The notes: generated by a model not told the origin, from the letters alone. A stretch of DNA of 64,000 nucleotides from Komagataella phaffii GS115 (GCF_000027005.1 NC_012964.1:1364001-1428000); one strand, 5' to 3'. Shown: positions 1 to 9,353, counted from the first letter of the stretch. Numbers and translations are program-made.

Positions 1-257
1 ATCCTAAAGGTCTAACTTTGAAGCATTTCTCCAATCATTTTTGGGATCCAGTGAACCGATTGTGGGTACCAGAAAAGAAGAAAAAAATTAGACACATAGA
101 GTTTTCACTTACGAAGGAAGTTACAGAAAGCCACAAGAAAGAACTTGCACAGATCCATGGGAACGAAACGGGTATAACCTCCGACTTCGCATATTCTCCT
201 TTCAGAATAGATCCCTGGCTGTCTCGATACAGGAAAAAAATGACTAGGAGCCAATAA
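1..257 (+). CDS. 3' end of an unrecognised gene (partial)
   Basis: An open frame enters from the left edge (codons start at base 3) and ends at TAA 255-257, leaving 84 visible residues. The tail is basic (KKKKIRH, RYRKKM) and rich in aromatic residues (HFWDPVNRLW), with no membrane segment. I do not recognise the family. No in-frame ATG lies near the edge, so the start is outside the window. It is read in the same direction as RCH1 downstream. It is treated as real because the frame is open to the edge and its composition is protein-like, but a chance ORF cannot be excluded. Confidence 0.5.
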   Translation, partial: PKGLTLKHFSNHFWDPVNRLWVPEKKKKIRHIEFSLTKEVTESHKKELAQIHGNETGITSDFAYSPFRIDPWLSRYRKKMTRSQ

Positions 258-582
258 TTATGCATATACTGAAACAACAGAAGGAACTACAGTAAATTCA
301 TAAAAAGCTTAATTCTTACTTTCATCTCGGCACTGTAAATTAACTCAAGTTGGGGCAACATTGTGTGTATACTCTTACTGGCATCTTTTCATCTGAAGTC
401 ATCTTCTACTACTCTTCTCTTCTGTATGACGTAATCAGCTCGGCAGCTGTGGCATCGAACAAAAAAATGAACAGCCATCCGTCATATCTCATGACTGACT
501 GAGCAAGAACTAAGTCAACAGGAAACCTAAAATAAGCTTTCCATTTCTTTTGCGCTGAAGCCAACCACTCCCCACACAGTTG
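258..582 (+). promoter_or_regulatory. Intergenic region upstream of RCH1
   Basis: This 325-bp gap lies between the partial gene and RCH1. It holds an A-rich stretch near 296-306, a pyrimidine-rich segment near 405-425 and no ORF with recognisable coding character. It presumably contains the 3' end of the upstream transcript and the RCH1 promoter. I see no convincing factor site. Confidence 0.4.
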
Positions 583-1965
583 ATGAGTGGACGCAAAACC
601 AGCTCCTATACCTTGACAGAAGAGTCGCCGGAATCAACCTCAACAATTCAGGATATACGAGAGGAAGACCAAGTTGCTCCAGGGCCCCAGCAAGAAGCAC
701 CTAAACAGTCACATATCCAAAAATGGTTAAGCGATCATCCTAAAGTATACGCAGTTTTATCTTGGATATGGAAATTTTGGTTGAAACAGTGGTTTCTCAT
801 ATGTTTGGGCCCTGCGGTTGCTCTAGCTCATGCATACCCAAATTTTGCCAGACATGATGGAACCATTAGGTCAGAGTATACTATCAACTACGGAGCCGTA
901 GCTATCATATTCTTCATCTCTGGTCTTACTATGAAAACCAAAGACTTTTTGAAGAACTTTGGACACTGGAGAGCCCATTTCACAGTGTTAAGCTGCTCGT
1001 TTCTACTTACTTCTTCTATCATTTACGGTATAGCGTGCGGTATAAGAGCTGCTCATGATTCCAATATCGATGACTGGATGTTAGCAGGACTTATTGTTAC
1101 CGCATGTTGTCCAACCACTGTGAGTAGTAACGTTGTCATGACAGAACAAGCTCATGGTAATGTTTTCTTGAGTATTTGCGAAGTTATTATTGGCAATGTT
1201 TTAGGGGGTTTCATCACACCTGCTCTGGTGCAAATGTATCTGACAGGTAGCTGGGATTTTGCCAATCCTGCACTTGATAGTTCGGTTACCGATGTTTATC
1301 GAAACGTGATGCAACAGGTAGGTTGTGCTGTGTTTGTGCCTGTCTTTGTGGGCCAAGTCCTGCAGAATCTCTTTCCTGCAAAAGTCAAATGGTGTGCAGT
1401 TAAATTCAGACTTAGCAAAGTTGGCACATTCATGTTATTGTTAATTATGTGGGCCTCTTTTTCGACAGCATTCTATCAAGATGCATTTACCTCAGTCCCA
1501 AGTGCATCGATTATATTTCTTTGTTTTTTCAACTTGGGTATCTATCTATTTTTCACTGTGATTTGCTACCTCTATTCTCGGCCAAGATTTCTCCTTTCAA
1601 TTTTCCATGACGAACCGACTCCTCAACATTCGAAATATTACCGATGGGGCTATAAGACCTTTAGACCTTTTTACTACAATAGACCTGACACAGTTTCTGT
1701 TATGCTTTGTGGAGCTGCCAAGACTGCTGCTTTGGGTGTTTCTCTGGTTACCTCTCAATATGGAGAGGATAGCCCACATTTAGGACAGTTACTTGTTCCT
1801 CTAGTCCTGTATCAATCTGAACAGGTTGCTGCCGCTCAGGTACTAGTGCCATTTATGAAGAGATGGATTCATTCTGACCCCGAGTACGTTGATAAAGATG
1901 GCAATATGCCAAACAAATACCCACAAGGTAATGACGAAGAAGTATCCACCAGTGGTTCCAAGTAA
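583..1965 (+). CDS. RCH1: Rch1-type SBF-like (bile acid:Na+ symporter family) membrane protein
   Basis: This 460-residue multi-span membrane protein belongs to the fungal SBF-like/SLC10A7 family, known in yeasts as Rch1 (Sc YMR034C), a plasma-membrane negative regulator of calcium uptake. A hydrophilic N-terminus (about 1-65) is followed by about ten hydrophobic segments. Family signatures are visible: GPAVALAHAYP near 80, the FISGL(T)MKT motif near 110, and the CCPTTVSSNVVMT motif near 180, which corresponds to the core helix break of this fold. A late segment, near 370-390, reads VMLCGAAKTAALGVSL. The start chosen is the ATG at 583; a TTG codon immediately upstream is not used. It is convergent with ARP9 (70 bp apart), as expected for the YMR033W/YMR034C neighbour pair. 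The function is assigned from the family; transport activity cannot be read from sequence. Confidence 0.88.
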   Translation: MSGRKTSSYTLTEESPESTSTIQDIREEDQVAPGPQQEAPKQSHIQKWLSDHPKVYAVLSWIWKFWLKQWFLICLGPAVALAHAYPNFARHDGTIRSEYTINYGAVAIIFFISGLTMKTKDFLKNFGHWRAHFTVLSCSFLLTSSIIYGIACGIRAAHDSNIDDWMLAGLIVTACCPTTVSSNVVMTEQAHGNVFLSICEVIIGNVLGGFITPALVQMYLTGSWDFANPALDSSVTDVYRNVMQQVGCAVFVPVFVGQVLQNLFPAKVKWCAVKFRLSKVGTFMLLLIMWASFSTAFYQDAFTSVPSASIIFLCFFNLGIYLFFTVICYLYSRPRFLLSIFHDEPTPQHSKYYRWGYKTFRPFYYNRPDTVSVMLCGAAKTAALGVSLVTSQYGEDSPHLGQLLVPLVLYQSEQVAAAQVLVPFMKRWIHSDPEYVDKDGNMPNKYPQGNDEEVSTSGSK

Positions 1966-2035
1966 ACTTTTATACTATACGACAATACATTCAGGAGATC
2001 ACTTCTCAAATTCTAATTTATTATATTTAACACAC

Positions 2036-3457
2036 TTAGAAAACTACATCCCAGATGCCCAAAGGACCTCTTTCCAAATAATCATCCTTGTTCAAGTAGG
2101 TTCCTCCACCATTGTTACTATTATGATTGTGGTGGTGGCCAAACACTTGTTTAGCAAAAATTTGAGCTCCCAGAAAAGAGTTATCTTCATGTCCTATGTC
2201 CTTCCATTCCGTAAAGTATTCAGGAAATTTGACGAGTTTCACATGTTGTGGTACTTGTACAAGTTTTTCACTGCGCTGGTTACTGCTATCAGCGTCCGTC
2301 TCATTTCTGAAAACTGCATCAGCCTTAGATCTCTTGCTTACTTTCTGTTTTATGGCTTCCGAGCTAATGGGATATTTTGCACCATATGTGTTCAAGAGGT
2401 ATACCAGAAACGATTCCTTAAGGCCTTTTATCTTCCAGGTATTTCCACTAAGAATTAAATTGTCGTAGCACTCTTGTCTTTTAGTGGAATCAATGATGTT
2501 AGATAGACATTCAAACACAGTATCACCTAAAGCCCTTACTAACTCATCGCAGCCTTGAAATCGTTCCTTTCCTATTGTTAATTCGGTGCCATCGCTGGTC
2601 ACAAAGCTATTCGTTTCCAGTACAGAGTTAGGTTTGACTTCAGATTGTTTGGATGTTTTCTCTTTTTTTCCCTTAACGTCTTCCAAAATTTCTTTTGTAG
2701 ATTTCTCACTGGTGACAATAGCAGCGATATCTAAGATACCGTCATCCTCAGGGTTTTTTTTGGTATCGTCTTCTAAGCCAATACCTTCTAGTCCAAAAAA
2801 GGAATTTTTAGCGTCTTCCTCGGATAACGATTCAAAGATAGATGATCGTTTTAAATTTTCAATTTGTGAGTCATTAAGATTAGGTAATAGTTGTTTGAGA
2901 CGCTTGTTAATGGTGGAAGAACCAGTCGGCACAGTTCTGGAATAGCCTTTGATGACCTGAAAATTGAGAATGGGTGATACGTCAAACTTGTCTCCACCTA
3001 AATCAATTACACAACAATTAGGGATGGAACCATGAGCAAAAGCTGATGCAAGAGGTAGCGGTATGATTTGCAAAGCTGTCAACTGTAAAGTCTCAAAGAC
3101 ATATTTCGTGATGTATTCAATATTCAAGTTGCTCCAACGAATTGAGCTCACCAATAGTAATGCCACATTATTAGTCAACATCAGTGGATTAGCGTTAATA
3201 AGGGATCTTAAAATAAGTCTTAATAAGAAATTGAAAGCGGCAACATCTACAATTTCTCCATTAACTATAGGGTAAATAGCCAATGATTCATCTGACGACT
3301 TGGATTGAAACTTGTTTGGATTGGACGGGTCTCGGTACACTTTGGTTGGAATAGAATACTTGGGGGGTGACAAAGACTCCTCCAGTCCAAGTCGAAACAA
3401 TGTGTTGTACGATCCTGGCTGTATTATGAGGAAGTTGTCTTCGTTATAAGGAGCCAT
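2036..3457 (-). CDS. ARP9: Actin-related protein Arp9, SWI/SNF and RSC remodeler subunit
   Basis: This 473-residue divergent actin fold is the orthologue of Sc Arp9 (467 aa), which pairs with Arp7 on the HSA helix of the SWI/SNF and RSC chromatin remodelers in the nucleus. The N-terminus (MAPYNEDNFLIIQPGS), the VNGEIVDVAAFNFLLRLIL segment, the CCVIDLGGDKFDVSPI phosphate-loop region and the terminal GPLGIWDV all align with the Arp9 pattern. A charged low-complexity insertion at about 230-290, with DD and KK runs, also occurs in Sc Arp9. Actin's ATP-binding residues are only partly kept, as usual for Arp9. The ATG at 3457 gives the conserved MAP start. It is divergent from CSE4 and convergent with RCH1. 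Confidence 0.93.
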   Translation of the reverse strand: MAPYNEDNFLIIQPGSYNTLFRLGLEESLSPPKYSIPTKVYRDPSNPNKFQSKSSDESLAIYPIVNGEIVDVAAFNFLLRLILRSLINANPLMLTNNVALLLVSSIRWSNLNIEYITKYVFETLQLTALQIIPLPLASAFAHGSIPNCCVIDLGGDKFDVSPILNFQVIKGYSRTVPTGSSTINKRLKQLLPNLNDSQIENLKRSSIFESLSEEDAKNSFFGLEGIGLEDDTKKNPEDDGILDIAAIVTSEKSTKEILEDVKGKKEKTSKQSEVKPNSVLETNSFVTSDGTELTIGKERFQGCDELVRALGDTVFECLSNIIDSTKRQECYDNLILSGNTWKIKGLKESFLVYLLNTYGAKYPISSEAIKQKVSKRSKADAVFRNETDADSSNQRSEKLVQVPQHVKLVKFPEYFTEWKDIGHEDNSFLGAQIFAKQVFGHHHNHNSNNGGGTYLNKDDYLERGPLGIWDVVF

Positions 3458-4046
3458 CGTTCTACTAGCGTGAAGCTTTTGTTGTATAAAGGATGAAGGG
3501 CTGAATTATCCAAGTCGCGCTCTCAAGCAGATGTTGGGAGGTATTCTGATTCATTCTGGGGATGGTTAAGTTAGCTTGGCCTACAAGATAAATTCATTCA
3601 AAATAATCATGCTTTGAAACTAAATTCACGAGTAACAAGTGAACCAAGTTGCCTGCACCTACGAGGATGTTGTTTTGAACTCAGTCATGAACCATTGAGT
3701 ACTGACTCCAAGATCGTAACTGCTCCGTCCTTGGAAGACTGACTCCATACATTTGATGAAATTCAGCCCGGTTGTCATGCTTATAAAAAATCTCTACTTA
3801 AGATCTCTCATCTGTACAGACAGAGACTTTGTTAGCACTCATTGACGACTCTCTGTTTTCTGCCGTTCTGCCTTTCTGTTTGACCAGGACTATGATCCAA
3901 AGAATTCTTGGGTTATTCCAAATACGTCATATTGATTATTACCCTTTTAGGTAATAATATGGAAATTGAAAAATGAAATGGCTGGTACAACCTATCCTCC
4001 TCTTTAGATCACATTCTCTTCCAGATCAACAATTGAGCTATAACTC
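3458..4046. promoter_or_regulatory. Divergent promoter region between ARP9 and CSE4
   Basis: This 589-bp interval separates two divergent chromatin genes. Towards CSE4 it holds a TATA-like TATAAAAAA near 3781-3790, a long pyrimidine-rich tract (about 3845-3890) and a perfect 9-bp inverted repeat at 3935-3958. The distance from the TATA-like site to the CSE4 ATG is about 265 bp, so the 5' leader could be long, or the functional core promoter could lie further downstream. No ORF of coding character is seen. Confidence 0.45.
3935..3958. repeat. Perfect 9-bp inverted repeat upstream of CSE4
   Basis: The arms ATTATTACC and GGTAATAAT are perfect reverse complements separated by a 6-base loop (CTTTTA). 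It lies about 90 bp before the CSE4 ATG. It could be a dimeric factor site in DNA or a hairpin in a long 5' leader. No function is known to me. Confidence 0.75.
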
Positions 4047-4565
4047 ATGGCGAGGCTTAGTATAGCAGGTAACAGGTTGAATAGATTAGGTTCTATTTCG
4101 CCTAAAACGCCTAGATCAGCAGTATCCAATTCTGCCTCCGGGTCAGCTAGAACCCACACAGGAACACCAAGAGGTAATAAGACTCCAATACGGAATGTAA
4201 TAACAAGTAGCACAGGAATTAGTAGAAATCAACCCGGAGACCCTCTACCCATTGCAAAGAAATACAGATACAAACCTGGAACGTTAGCTTTAAGAGAGAT
4301 TAAAAGATATCAAAAATCCACAGACTTGCTCTTGCGTAAGCTACCCTTTGCTCGACTAGTGAGGGAAATAGCCCAGGAGAACTTCATTCAAGGAGAAATG
4401 TTTCAATGGCAAAGCGTGGCCATCTTAGCTTTACAAGAAGCGGCCGAAGCCTTCTTGGTAGGCTTACTGGAAGATACAAATCTGTGCGCCCTCCACGCAA
4501 AAAGAGTCACCATAATGCAGAAAGACATCCAACTAGCAAGAAGGATAAGAGGTGATGGGATCTAA
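4047..4565 (+). CDS. CSE4: Centromeric histone H3 variant Cse4 (CENP-A)
   Basis: This 172-residue protein replaces H3 in centromeric nucleosomes and founds the kinetochore. The first ~70 residues are a Ser/Thr/Arg-rich tail unlike canonical H3. From about 75 the histone fold begins with [20 protein letters not shown], then the alphaN/alpha1 region [15 protein letters not shown], a loop 1 ([15 protein letters not shown]) longer than in H3, as in CENP-A, and the end [20 protein letters not shown]. The sequence [11 protein letters not shown] closes it with a short extension. It is shorter than Sc Cse4 (229 aa) because of its short tail, as in many yeasts. The ATG at 4047 is the first in frame. 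It is convergent with EIS1 (110 bp). Confidence 0.96.
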   Translation: MARLSIAGNRLNRLGSISPKTPRSAVSNSASGSARTHTGTPRGNKTPIRNVITSSTGISRNQPGDPLPIAKKYRYKPGTLALREIKRYQKSTDLLLRKLPFARLVREIAQENFIQGEMFQWQSVAILALQEAAEAFLVGLLEDTNLCALHAKRVTIMQKDIQLARRIRGDGI

Positions 4566-4675
4566 GTGGGGTGGGCCACTGTGTAACAATAATCATTCTG
4601 GACGAATGTGACGGAGTTTTGAAAACTGGGTAAAAAATACATATATTAGGAAATTAATTCAATCGATATGAATCC

Positions 4676-7159
4676 TCAAGATTTGTTGACATCTGATCCT
4701 TGCGAGAATCCGCTGAATGTTCTCGTCAAATCTGGCTCGGGGGCCTTGGAAGCAGCAGGCTTCTGGGTGACAGGTGTAGATGCAGGAGCAGCCGCAGTGG
4801 TGGTTGCAGTTGGACTTGTAGAAGCAGGTTCAACACCAGCTTTTGGATGTCTGTTGAACTTAGGAGCTGGCTTCATGTAACTTTCACCATTCATGAAGTC
4901 GATAAACTTCTTCTTAAATGGCTTCTTTGTAGTCTGTTTTGCTTTTGAATCATCAGCCGTCTGGGCAGGAGGAGCAACTTGTGCGGCCTCTGGAGCTGGC
5001 TTCAGGGAAGGCTCCAATGCTGATTTGGGAGAAATTTTGGGGATCGACCATAACTTTTTCTTTGACGTTGACTTAGAAGAGGTCACTGAAGCTTTGGGCG
5101 ATTCGGGTTTCTTTTGTTCAACAGACTCCTCAACGAAAGGCTCCGGCTCAAACTTGAACTTGGAGTGGTCGAATGGGGTCTCCACAGAAACTGTATCCTT
5201 GATATCCTCCTGTAAATGCTCTGGAAGAATTGAGTTCACAGCTTTATCCTCTTGCAGGCCCTTGAGCTTTGCATCTTGAAGTTCTGCGACAGTGTCATCG
5301 TGTTTTTTGATAAGCTGGTCTCGTTCAGCCTCCAACTTTTGATGTTGGGCCAATAATGTAGCATTCTGAGCAGTGAGTGAGGCAAACTGTGTCTCATGAT
5401 TCTTCTTGAAAGCTTCGGTATCTTTCGCAACTTGTTCGGCCTTCTTCTTGGTAGCCTCCAACTTCGTCCTTGCTGCATTAATCTGCTCATCCAGGTCACT
5501 CAGCATGGTTTCTGAATTTTCCAAAACATTATTGTGCCCTTCAGCACGAGTGTGATGCTCATTATAACTAGCTTCTAACTCTTCACGCTCTGCAATTAGT
5601 TCATTCAAAATACCAGTTTCTCTTTCCAGGCCTGCGACCAAGGGAGCCACTTCCTCGTCTCGTTCAGCTTGAAGTGAGGTTAATTCTTCGTCTCTGGCCT
5701 GTTTTCTTTGAGCTGCTTCAGTGCTGATCTTTTCTTCTAGGTTGGTCTTCTCTAAAACAAGAGCCTCTCTGATCTTTTGATCTTCCTGTACACTTTCATC
5801 AAGTTCATTCTGTTTGCCATCCAGCTCTCGTTGCTTGAGAGCAATGAGATCAAACTGCTTGGATTTCTCCCCTTCCTTGTCAGCATCTAACTTTTCTCTA
5901 CGGACCTGTTTGTCGATTTCCTTGTTTTGTTTTTCCTCAAGTTTCTGCTTGCGAAGCTCCTCTTCATATTGAAGCTTGCGTTGCTTTTGTTCAAGCTTCT
6001 TTTGCGCATTCTGTTCATCTTGTTGACGTTGCAATGCAGCTTTACTATCAATCTGCTGAACTACCGGACCAACCAGCTGTTGGGCCATAACATTCAACTC
6101 AACTGGATCCATGAAGAGACCTCCACCAAGATCAATTTTCCCATCATTCACACGTCTCTTTTCTGAGTTCTGTTGTGCAATTGCCAACGCCTTCAGATTA
6201 TTCTCCCTATTATTGAATAAATTCTCTGGGGTGGCGTCGGTGTCCAAACGCCTCAACGTTGATTCAGCGTTAGCTAATGCCTTTTGTAATACCTTCGCAT
6301 CTACAAGTGTATTCTTGGACAACGTTTCACGTTCACGTGCAGCGTAGTCTAGATCAACATTAAGCTTTCCAGAAGCTGAAGCCCCTGAAGCTGCAAACGA
6401 ACTGGAGTTCATTGTGTCTGAGCGAGTAGCTAAACCAGCTCGAGGATCTCTGACATTAGGATGAAGTCTAGTGTTCAGTGACTTGCGAGCAGAATCTTCA
6501 GCTGCAGAGTTTATCTTTGAAATATTCACGTCACCATTGGCCGTGTTGAACTTCGAACCCGTGACTAATCCAGACCGTGAATTTAGCGCATCCGGATTAG
6601 TTCGATAGTCAATAGCCTTTGTGGCCGACTCGTTTGAACGTGCAGTAATAGTAGCGATATTAAGATTGGAGAATTGCTTCTTACCTGATCTTACATCGTC
6701 CCAATCATATTGATCACGAAGGGAGGAACGTGCTACGGAAGCAGTATCCTTCTTCAAAACATATGCTGCAGCATCTTCACTCTCTTCAAAGTCAGAGAAC
6801 TCGTTGCTAACTTCTGAACGAGCTTTATCGACAGGGAAACGGGCGCTAATAGCCGCATACTCTGCCTCGGTTGAAATATTCTCCCTCTTCCAGGCCTTGG
6901 GGGCAGTGTCTGTCCTTGCAATAAGAGCTGCGGTTGCCGCATCCTCAGATAATTGTCTCTGGTAGGGTTTGACGGATAGGTCGGCAGAAGTGGCTAGCAG
7001 AGCTGCCGAGTCGGATGCTGAATGGTCGACACCTAACGAAACCGCACCTGGTTTGTTGTAGACACCGTATTTTAGTTTTGCCCGGTAAATAGCTTCTTCG
7101 CTCAGTGGCTTTCCATCTGTTTGATAGACAGAAGATCTCGAGGTATTGATTGAAGCCAT
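4676..7159 (-). CDS. EIS1: Eisosome protein Eis1-like
   Basis: This 827-residue protein resembles Eis1 (Sc YMR031C, 843 aa; paralogue YKL050C), a component of the cortical eisosomes that organise plasma-membrane furrows. The N-terminal half carries the family's repeated short blocks: a YRAKLKYGVYNKPG motif near 25, several ALIART/AYAAISAR-like blocks and NSRSGLVTGSK/DPRAGLATRSD repeats. Residues about 390-640 form a long charged coiled coil (EEKQNKEIDKQVRREK and similar). The C-terminus is Pro/Ala/Thr-rich and low complexity. The ATG at 7159 (MASINTSRSS) is chosen; the frame is open seven codons further to a TTG, which is unlikely to initiate. In Saccharomyces both EIS1 paralogues lie near genes that flank this one here. 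Confidence 0.87.
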   Translation of the reverse strand: MASINTSRSSVYQTDGKPLSEEAIYRAKLKYGVYNKPGAVSLGVDHSASDSAALLATSADLSVKPYQRQLSEDAATAALIARTDTAPKAWKRENISTEAEYAAISARFPVDKARSEVSNEFSDFEESEDAAAYVLKKDTASVARSSLRDQYDWDDVRSGKKQFSNLNIATITARSNESATKAIDYRTNPDALNSRSGLVTGSKFNTANGDVNISKINSAAEDSARKSLNTRLHPNVRDPRAGLATRSDTMNSSSFAASGASASGKLNVDLDYAARERETLSKNTLVDAKVLQKALANAESTLRRLDTDATPENLFNNRENNLKALAIAQQNSEKRRVNDGKIDLGGGLFMDPVELNVMAQQLVGPVVQQIDSKAALQRQQDEQNAQKKLEQKQRKLQYEEELRKQKLEEKQNKEIDKQVRREKLDADKEGEKSKQFDLIALKQRELDGKQNELDESVQEDQKIREALVLEKTNLEEKISTEAAQRKQARDEELTSLQAERDEEVAPLVAGLERETGILNELIAEREELEASYNEHHTRAEGHNNVLENSETMLSDLDEQINAARTKLEATKKKAEQVAKDTEAFKKNHETQFASLTAQNATLLAQHQKLEAERDQLIKKHDDTVAELQDAKLKGLQEDKAVNSILPEHLQEDIKDTVSVETPFDHSKFKFEPEPFVEESVEQKKPESPKASVTSSKSTSKKKLWSIPKISPKSALEPSLKPAPEAAQVAPPAQTADDSKAKQTTKKPFKKKFIDFMNGESYMKPAPKFNRHPKAGVEPASTSPTATTTAAAPASTPVTQKPAASKAPEPDLTRTFSGFSQGSDVNKS

Positions 7160-7322
7160 TGCGATGATTTGGTCAATCAAACACTATAAAGCAAAGGATA
7201 GATAAAAGAGAACCAAGAAAATATAGAATTAGACAGGTCATCAGAATAATCACTGCACCACCACAACAGTAGGGGCAGCAACTATGAGATGTTGCCTAAT
7301 CAGGCCATAGTGTAAAGAAACT

Positions 7323-7332
7323 CCTAATTAGG
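7323..7332. promoter_or_regulatory. CArG-type palindrome (MADS-box factor site candidate)
   Basis: The 10-bp perfect palindrome CCTAATTAGG fits the CC(A/T)6GG consensus of MADS-box factors such as Mcm1. It lies 164 bp before the EIS1 ATG and about 770 bp before the MSN4-like ATG. One 10-bp match is suggestive only. Confidence 0.35.
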
Positions 7333-7587
7333 AAAGAACCTCATCCATACTTTTGAAACTTTGAAAGCTTCAAGTCACGTGCTACCCAGAATCCAACATC
7401 AAGCATTCTTTTGGTCCTGCGGCTCGTGAGTCCAACAAAGAAATGTGCTATGTTGAGCGTCGCGCATATCTATTCATGACTCAGTCAGGCTGGAGGGTGA
7501 TGCAATTGCGACTTCGGAAGTAAAACGTCATTATTGTTGTGTCGTACACACAGACTATTCAAATTCCGAAAAGATTATTGAAAAATA

Positions 7588-7643
7588 TCACGTGAATACC
7601 CCAGTTGTGTAAAAGCGGTAGTATCTACTACCTCTTCACGTGA
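7588..7643. promoter_or_regulatory. Paired TCACGTGA E-box palindromes
   Basis: TCACGTGA occurs at 7588-7595 and again at 7636-7643. A third CACGTG core lies at 7376-7381. Repeats of an 8-bp palindrome at this spacing in one intergenic region are unlikely by chance and suggest a bHLH-regulated promoter. Confidence 0.55.
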
Positions 7644-8099
7644 CTTAATTGCTTCTTGAATCAACATAACGGCTGTAAATGTGATCATCAGGAATGAAAA
7701 TAGAAAAAAAAAATTCTGACACTAAACGGAAGGACGCGGGAGGCACTAAACTGAATCTAACAAGACTACGAATAGAGCTATTTCAAACATGAAAAAAGAC
7801 TGAATGGCCCTATAATTCGCCTGTATATGTAGGTCTCTCCTCCACCTTTCAGCAGATCAAAAAGATAAACCATAAACGGCCAAAATGTGCGCGAGAGAAC
7901 AATAGGAATCGTACACAACTAAATTGAGTAAATGTGGGCCTGGGCTTATTTTTCCTCGCAATACATATATATATACACTACTTTATATTACCTCATATAT
8001 AAGAATTCCCCCGGTAGCCTGTTCCAGCAGTTTGAATTAATTTCGATTGTCAATTGGTTGAATCAGTTTGATTATTTGGGTTTGTTTGCGATTAACTAG

Positions 8100-9170
8100 A
8101 TGTCTACAACAAAACCAATGCAGGTGTTAGCCCCGGACCTTACTGAGACACCAAAGACATATTCGTTAGGTGTCCATTTGGGGAAAGGCAAGGACAAACT
8201 CCAGGATCCGACAGAACTCTACTCGATGATCCTAGATGGAATGGATCACTCACAGCTCAATTCTTTTATTAACGATCAGTTGAACTTGGGATCATTGCGC
8301 TTGCCGGCGAATCCTCCTGCTGCAAGTGGTGCTAAACGGGGTGCAAATGTCAGTTCTATCAACATGGATGATTTACAAACGTTTGATTTCAACTTTGATT
8401 ACGAACGGGATTCATCGCCGCTAGAATTGAACATGGATTCTCAATCTTTGATGTTTTCCTCTCCAGAGAAAGCTCCCTGTGGCTCCTTGCCGTCTCAGCA
8501 TCAGCCTCACTCTCAGGTCGCAGCCGCACAGGGAACTACCATCAATCCAAGGCAGTTATCCACATCTTCTGCCAGTAGCTTTGTATCTTCGGATTTTGAT
8601 GTTGATTCACTCCTGGCAGACGAGTACGCTGAGAAACTAGAATATGGAGCCATATCATCTGCCTCATCTTCCATCTGTTCGAATTCTGTTCTTCCTAGCC
8701 AGGGCGTAACTTCGCAACATAGCTCTCCTATAGAACAGAGACCTCGTGTGGGAAATTCCAAACGCTTGAGTGATTTTTGGATGCAGGACGAAGCTGTCAC
8801 TGCCATTTCCACCTGGCTCAAAGCTGAAATACCTTCCTCCTTGGCTACGCCGGCTCCTACAGTCACACAAATAAGTAGTCCCAGCCTTAGCACCCCAGAG
8901 CCAAGGAAGAAAGAAACAAAACAAAGAAAGAGGGCAAAGTCCATAGACACGAATGAGCGATCTGAACAAGTAGCAGCTTCTAATTCAGATGATGAAAAGC
9001 AATTCCGCTGCACGGATTGCAGTAGACGCTTCCGCAGATCAGAACACCTGAAACGACATCATAGGTCTGTTCATTCTAACGAAAGGCCGTTCCATTGTGC
9101 TCACTGTGATAAACGGTTCTCAAGAAGCGACAACTTGTCGCAGCATCTACGTACTCACCGTAAGCAGTGA
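8100..9170 (+). CDS. MSN4: Msn2/Msn4-type C2H2 zinc-finger stress regulator
   Basis: This 356-residue regulator has two C-terminal C2H2 fingers (about 302-353). The first contains [17 protein letters not shown] and the second [21 protein letters not shown]; the RSEHLKRH and RSDNLSQH contact residues are those of Msn2/Msn4, which bind the stress element AGGGG. The N-terminal part is Ser/Asn/Gln-rich with acidic-hydrophobic patches ([25 protein letters not shown]) that look like activation motifs. A K-R-L-S site near 219 and a basic RKRAKSID patch near 280 resemble PKA-controlled nuclear localisation elements of Msn2. It is much shorter than Sc Msn2 (704 aa). The symbol follows common usage for methylotrophic yeasts; MSN2 would be equally valid. 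Confidence 0.85.
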   Translation: MSTTKPMQVLAPDLTETPKTYSLGVHLGKGKDKLQDPTELYSMILDGMDHSQLNSFINDQLNLGSLRLPANPPAASGAKRGANVSSINMDDLQTFDFNFDYERDSSPLELNMDSQSLMFSSPEKAPCGSLPSQHQPHSQVAAAQGTTINPRQLSTSSASSFVSSDFDVDSLLADEYAEKLEYGAISSASSSICSNSVLPSQGVTSQHSSPIEQRPRVGNSKRLSDFWMQDEAVTAISTWLKAEIPSSLATPAPTVTQISSPSLSTPEPRKKETKQRKRAKSIDTNERSEQVAASNSDDEKQFRCTDCSRRFRRSEHLKRHHRSVHSNERPFHCAHCDKRFSRSDNLSQHLRTHRKQ

Positions 9171-9353
9171 GGAATTGGGAAGGTTTTATATTGGGTTTTT
9201 GTTACATAGTTTTGGGTTGGTTTTATTACATTTCTTTTACGTTACACTGTGGTGGTTTGTTGGCTGTATCAAACGGAGACTTCTCCATGATCTCTGTTCT
9301 GTAGTATCTTGCTCATTTTTTCTCTCTTAATACTGCTTGTTGGAAGTCGTACA

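Larger units (their letters stand above)
7160..8099. promoter_or_regulatory. Divergent promoter EIS1 / MSN4-like
   Basis: This 940-bp gap is one of the two longest in the window. It contains three CACGTG E-boxes (7376-7381, 7589-7594, 7637-7642), of which the last two are full TCACGTGA palindromes 48 bp apart. It also holds a CArG-type palindrome CCTAATTAGG (7323-7332), an A-rich tract near 7700-7712 and an alternating AT TATA-type element at about 7963-7977, roughly 125-135 bp before the regulator's ATG at 8100. I see no ORF with coding character. E-boxes of this form are bound by bHLH factors such as Cbf1 or Tye7 in yeasts; whether they act on either gene is inference. Confidence 0.6.

Noticed and set aside
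1889..2458. Plus-strand ORF of 189 codons overlapping the RCH1 end and ARP9
   Set aside because: Antisense to the clearly conserved ARP9 coding region and overlapping the RCH1 stop; no family features.
8513..9013. Minus-strand ORF of 166 codons inside the MSN4-like gene
   Set aside because: Shadow of the Ser/Gln-rich regulator frame; its composition mirrors the low-complexity sense strand.
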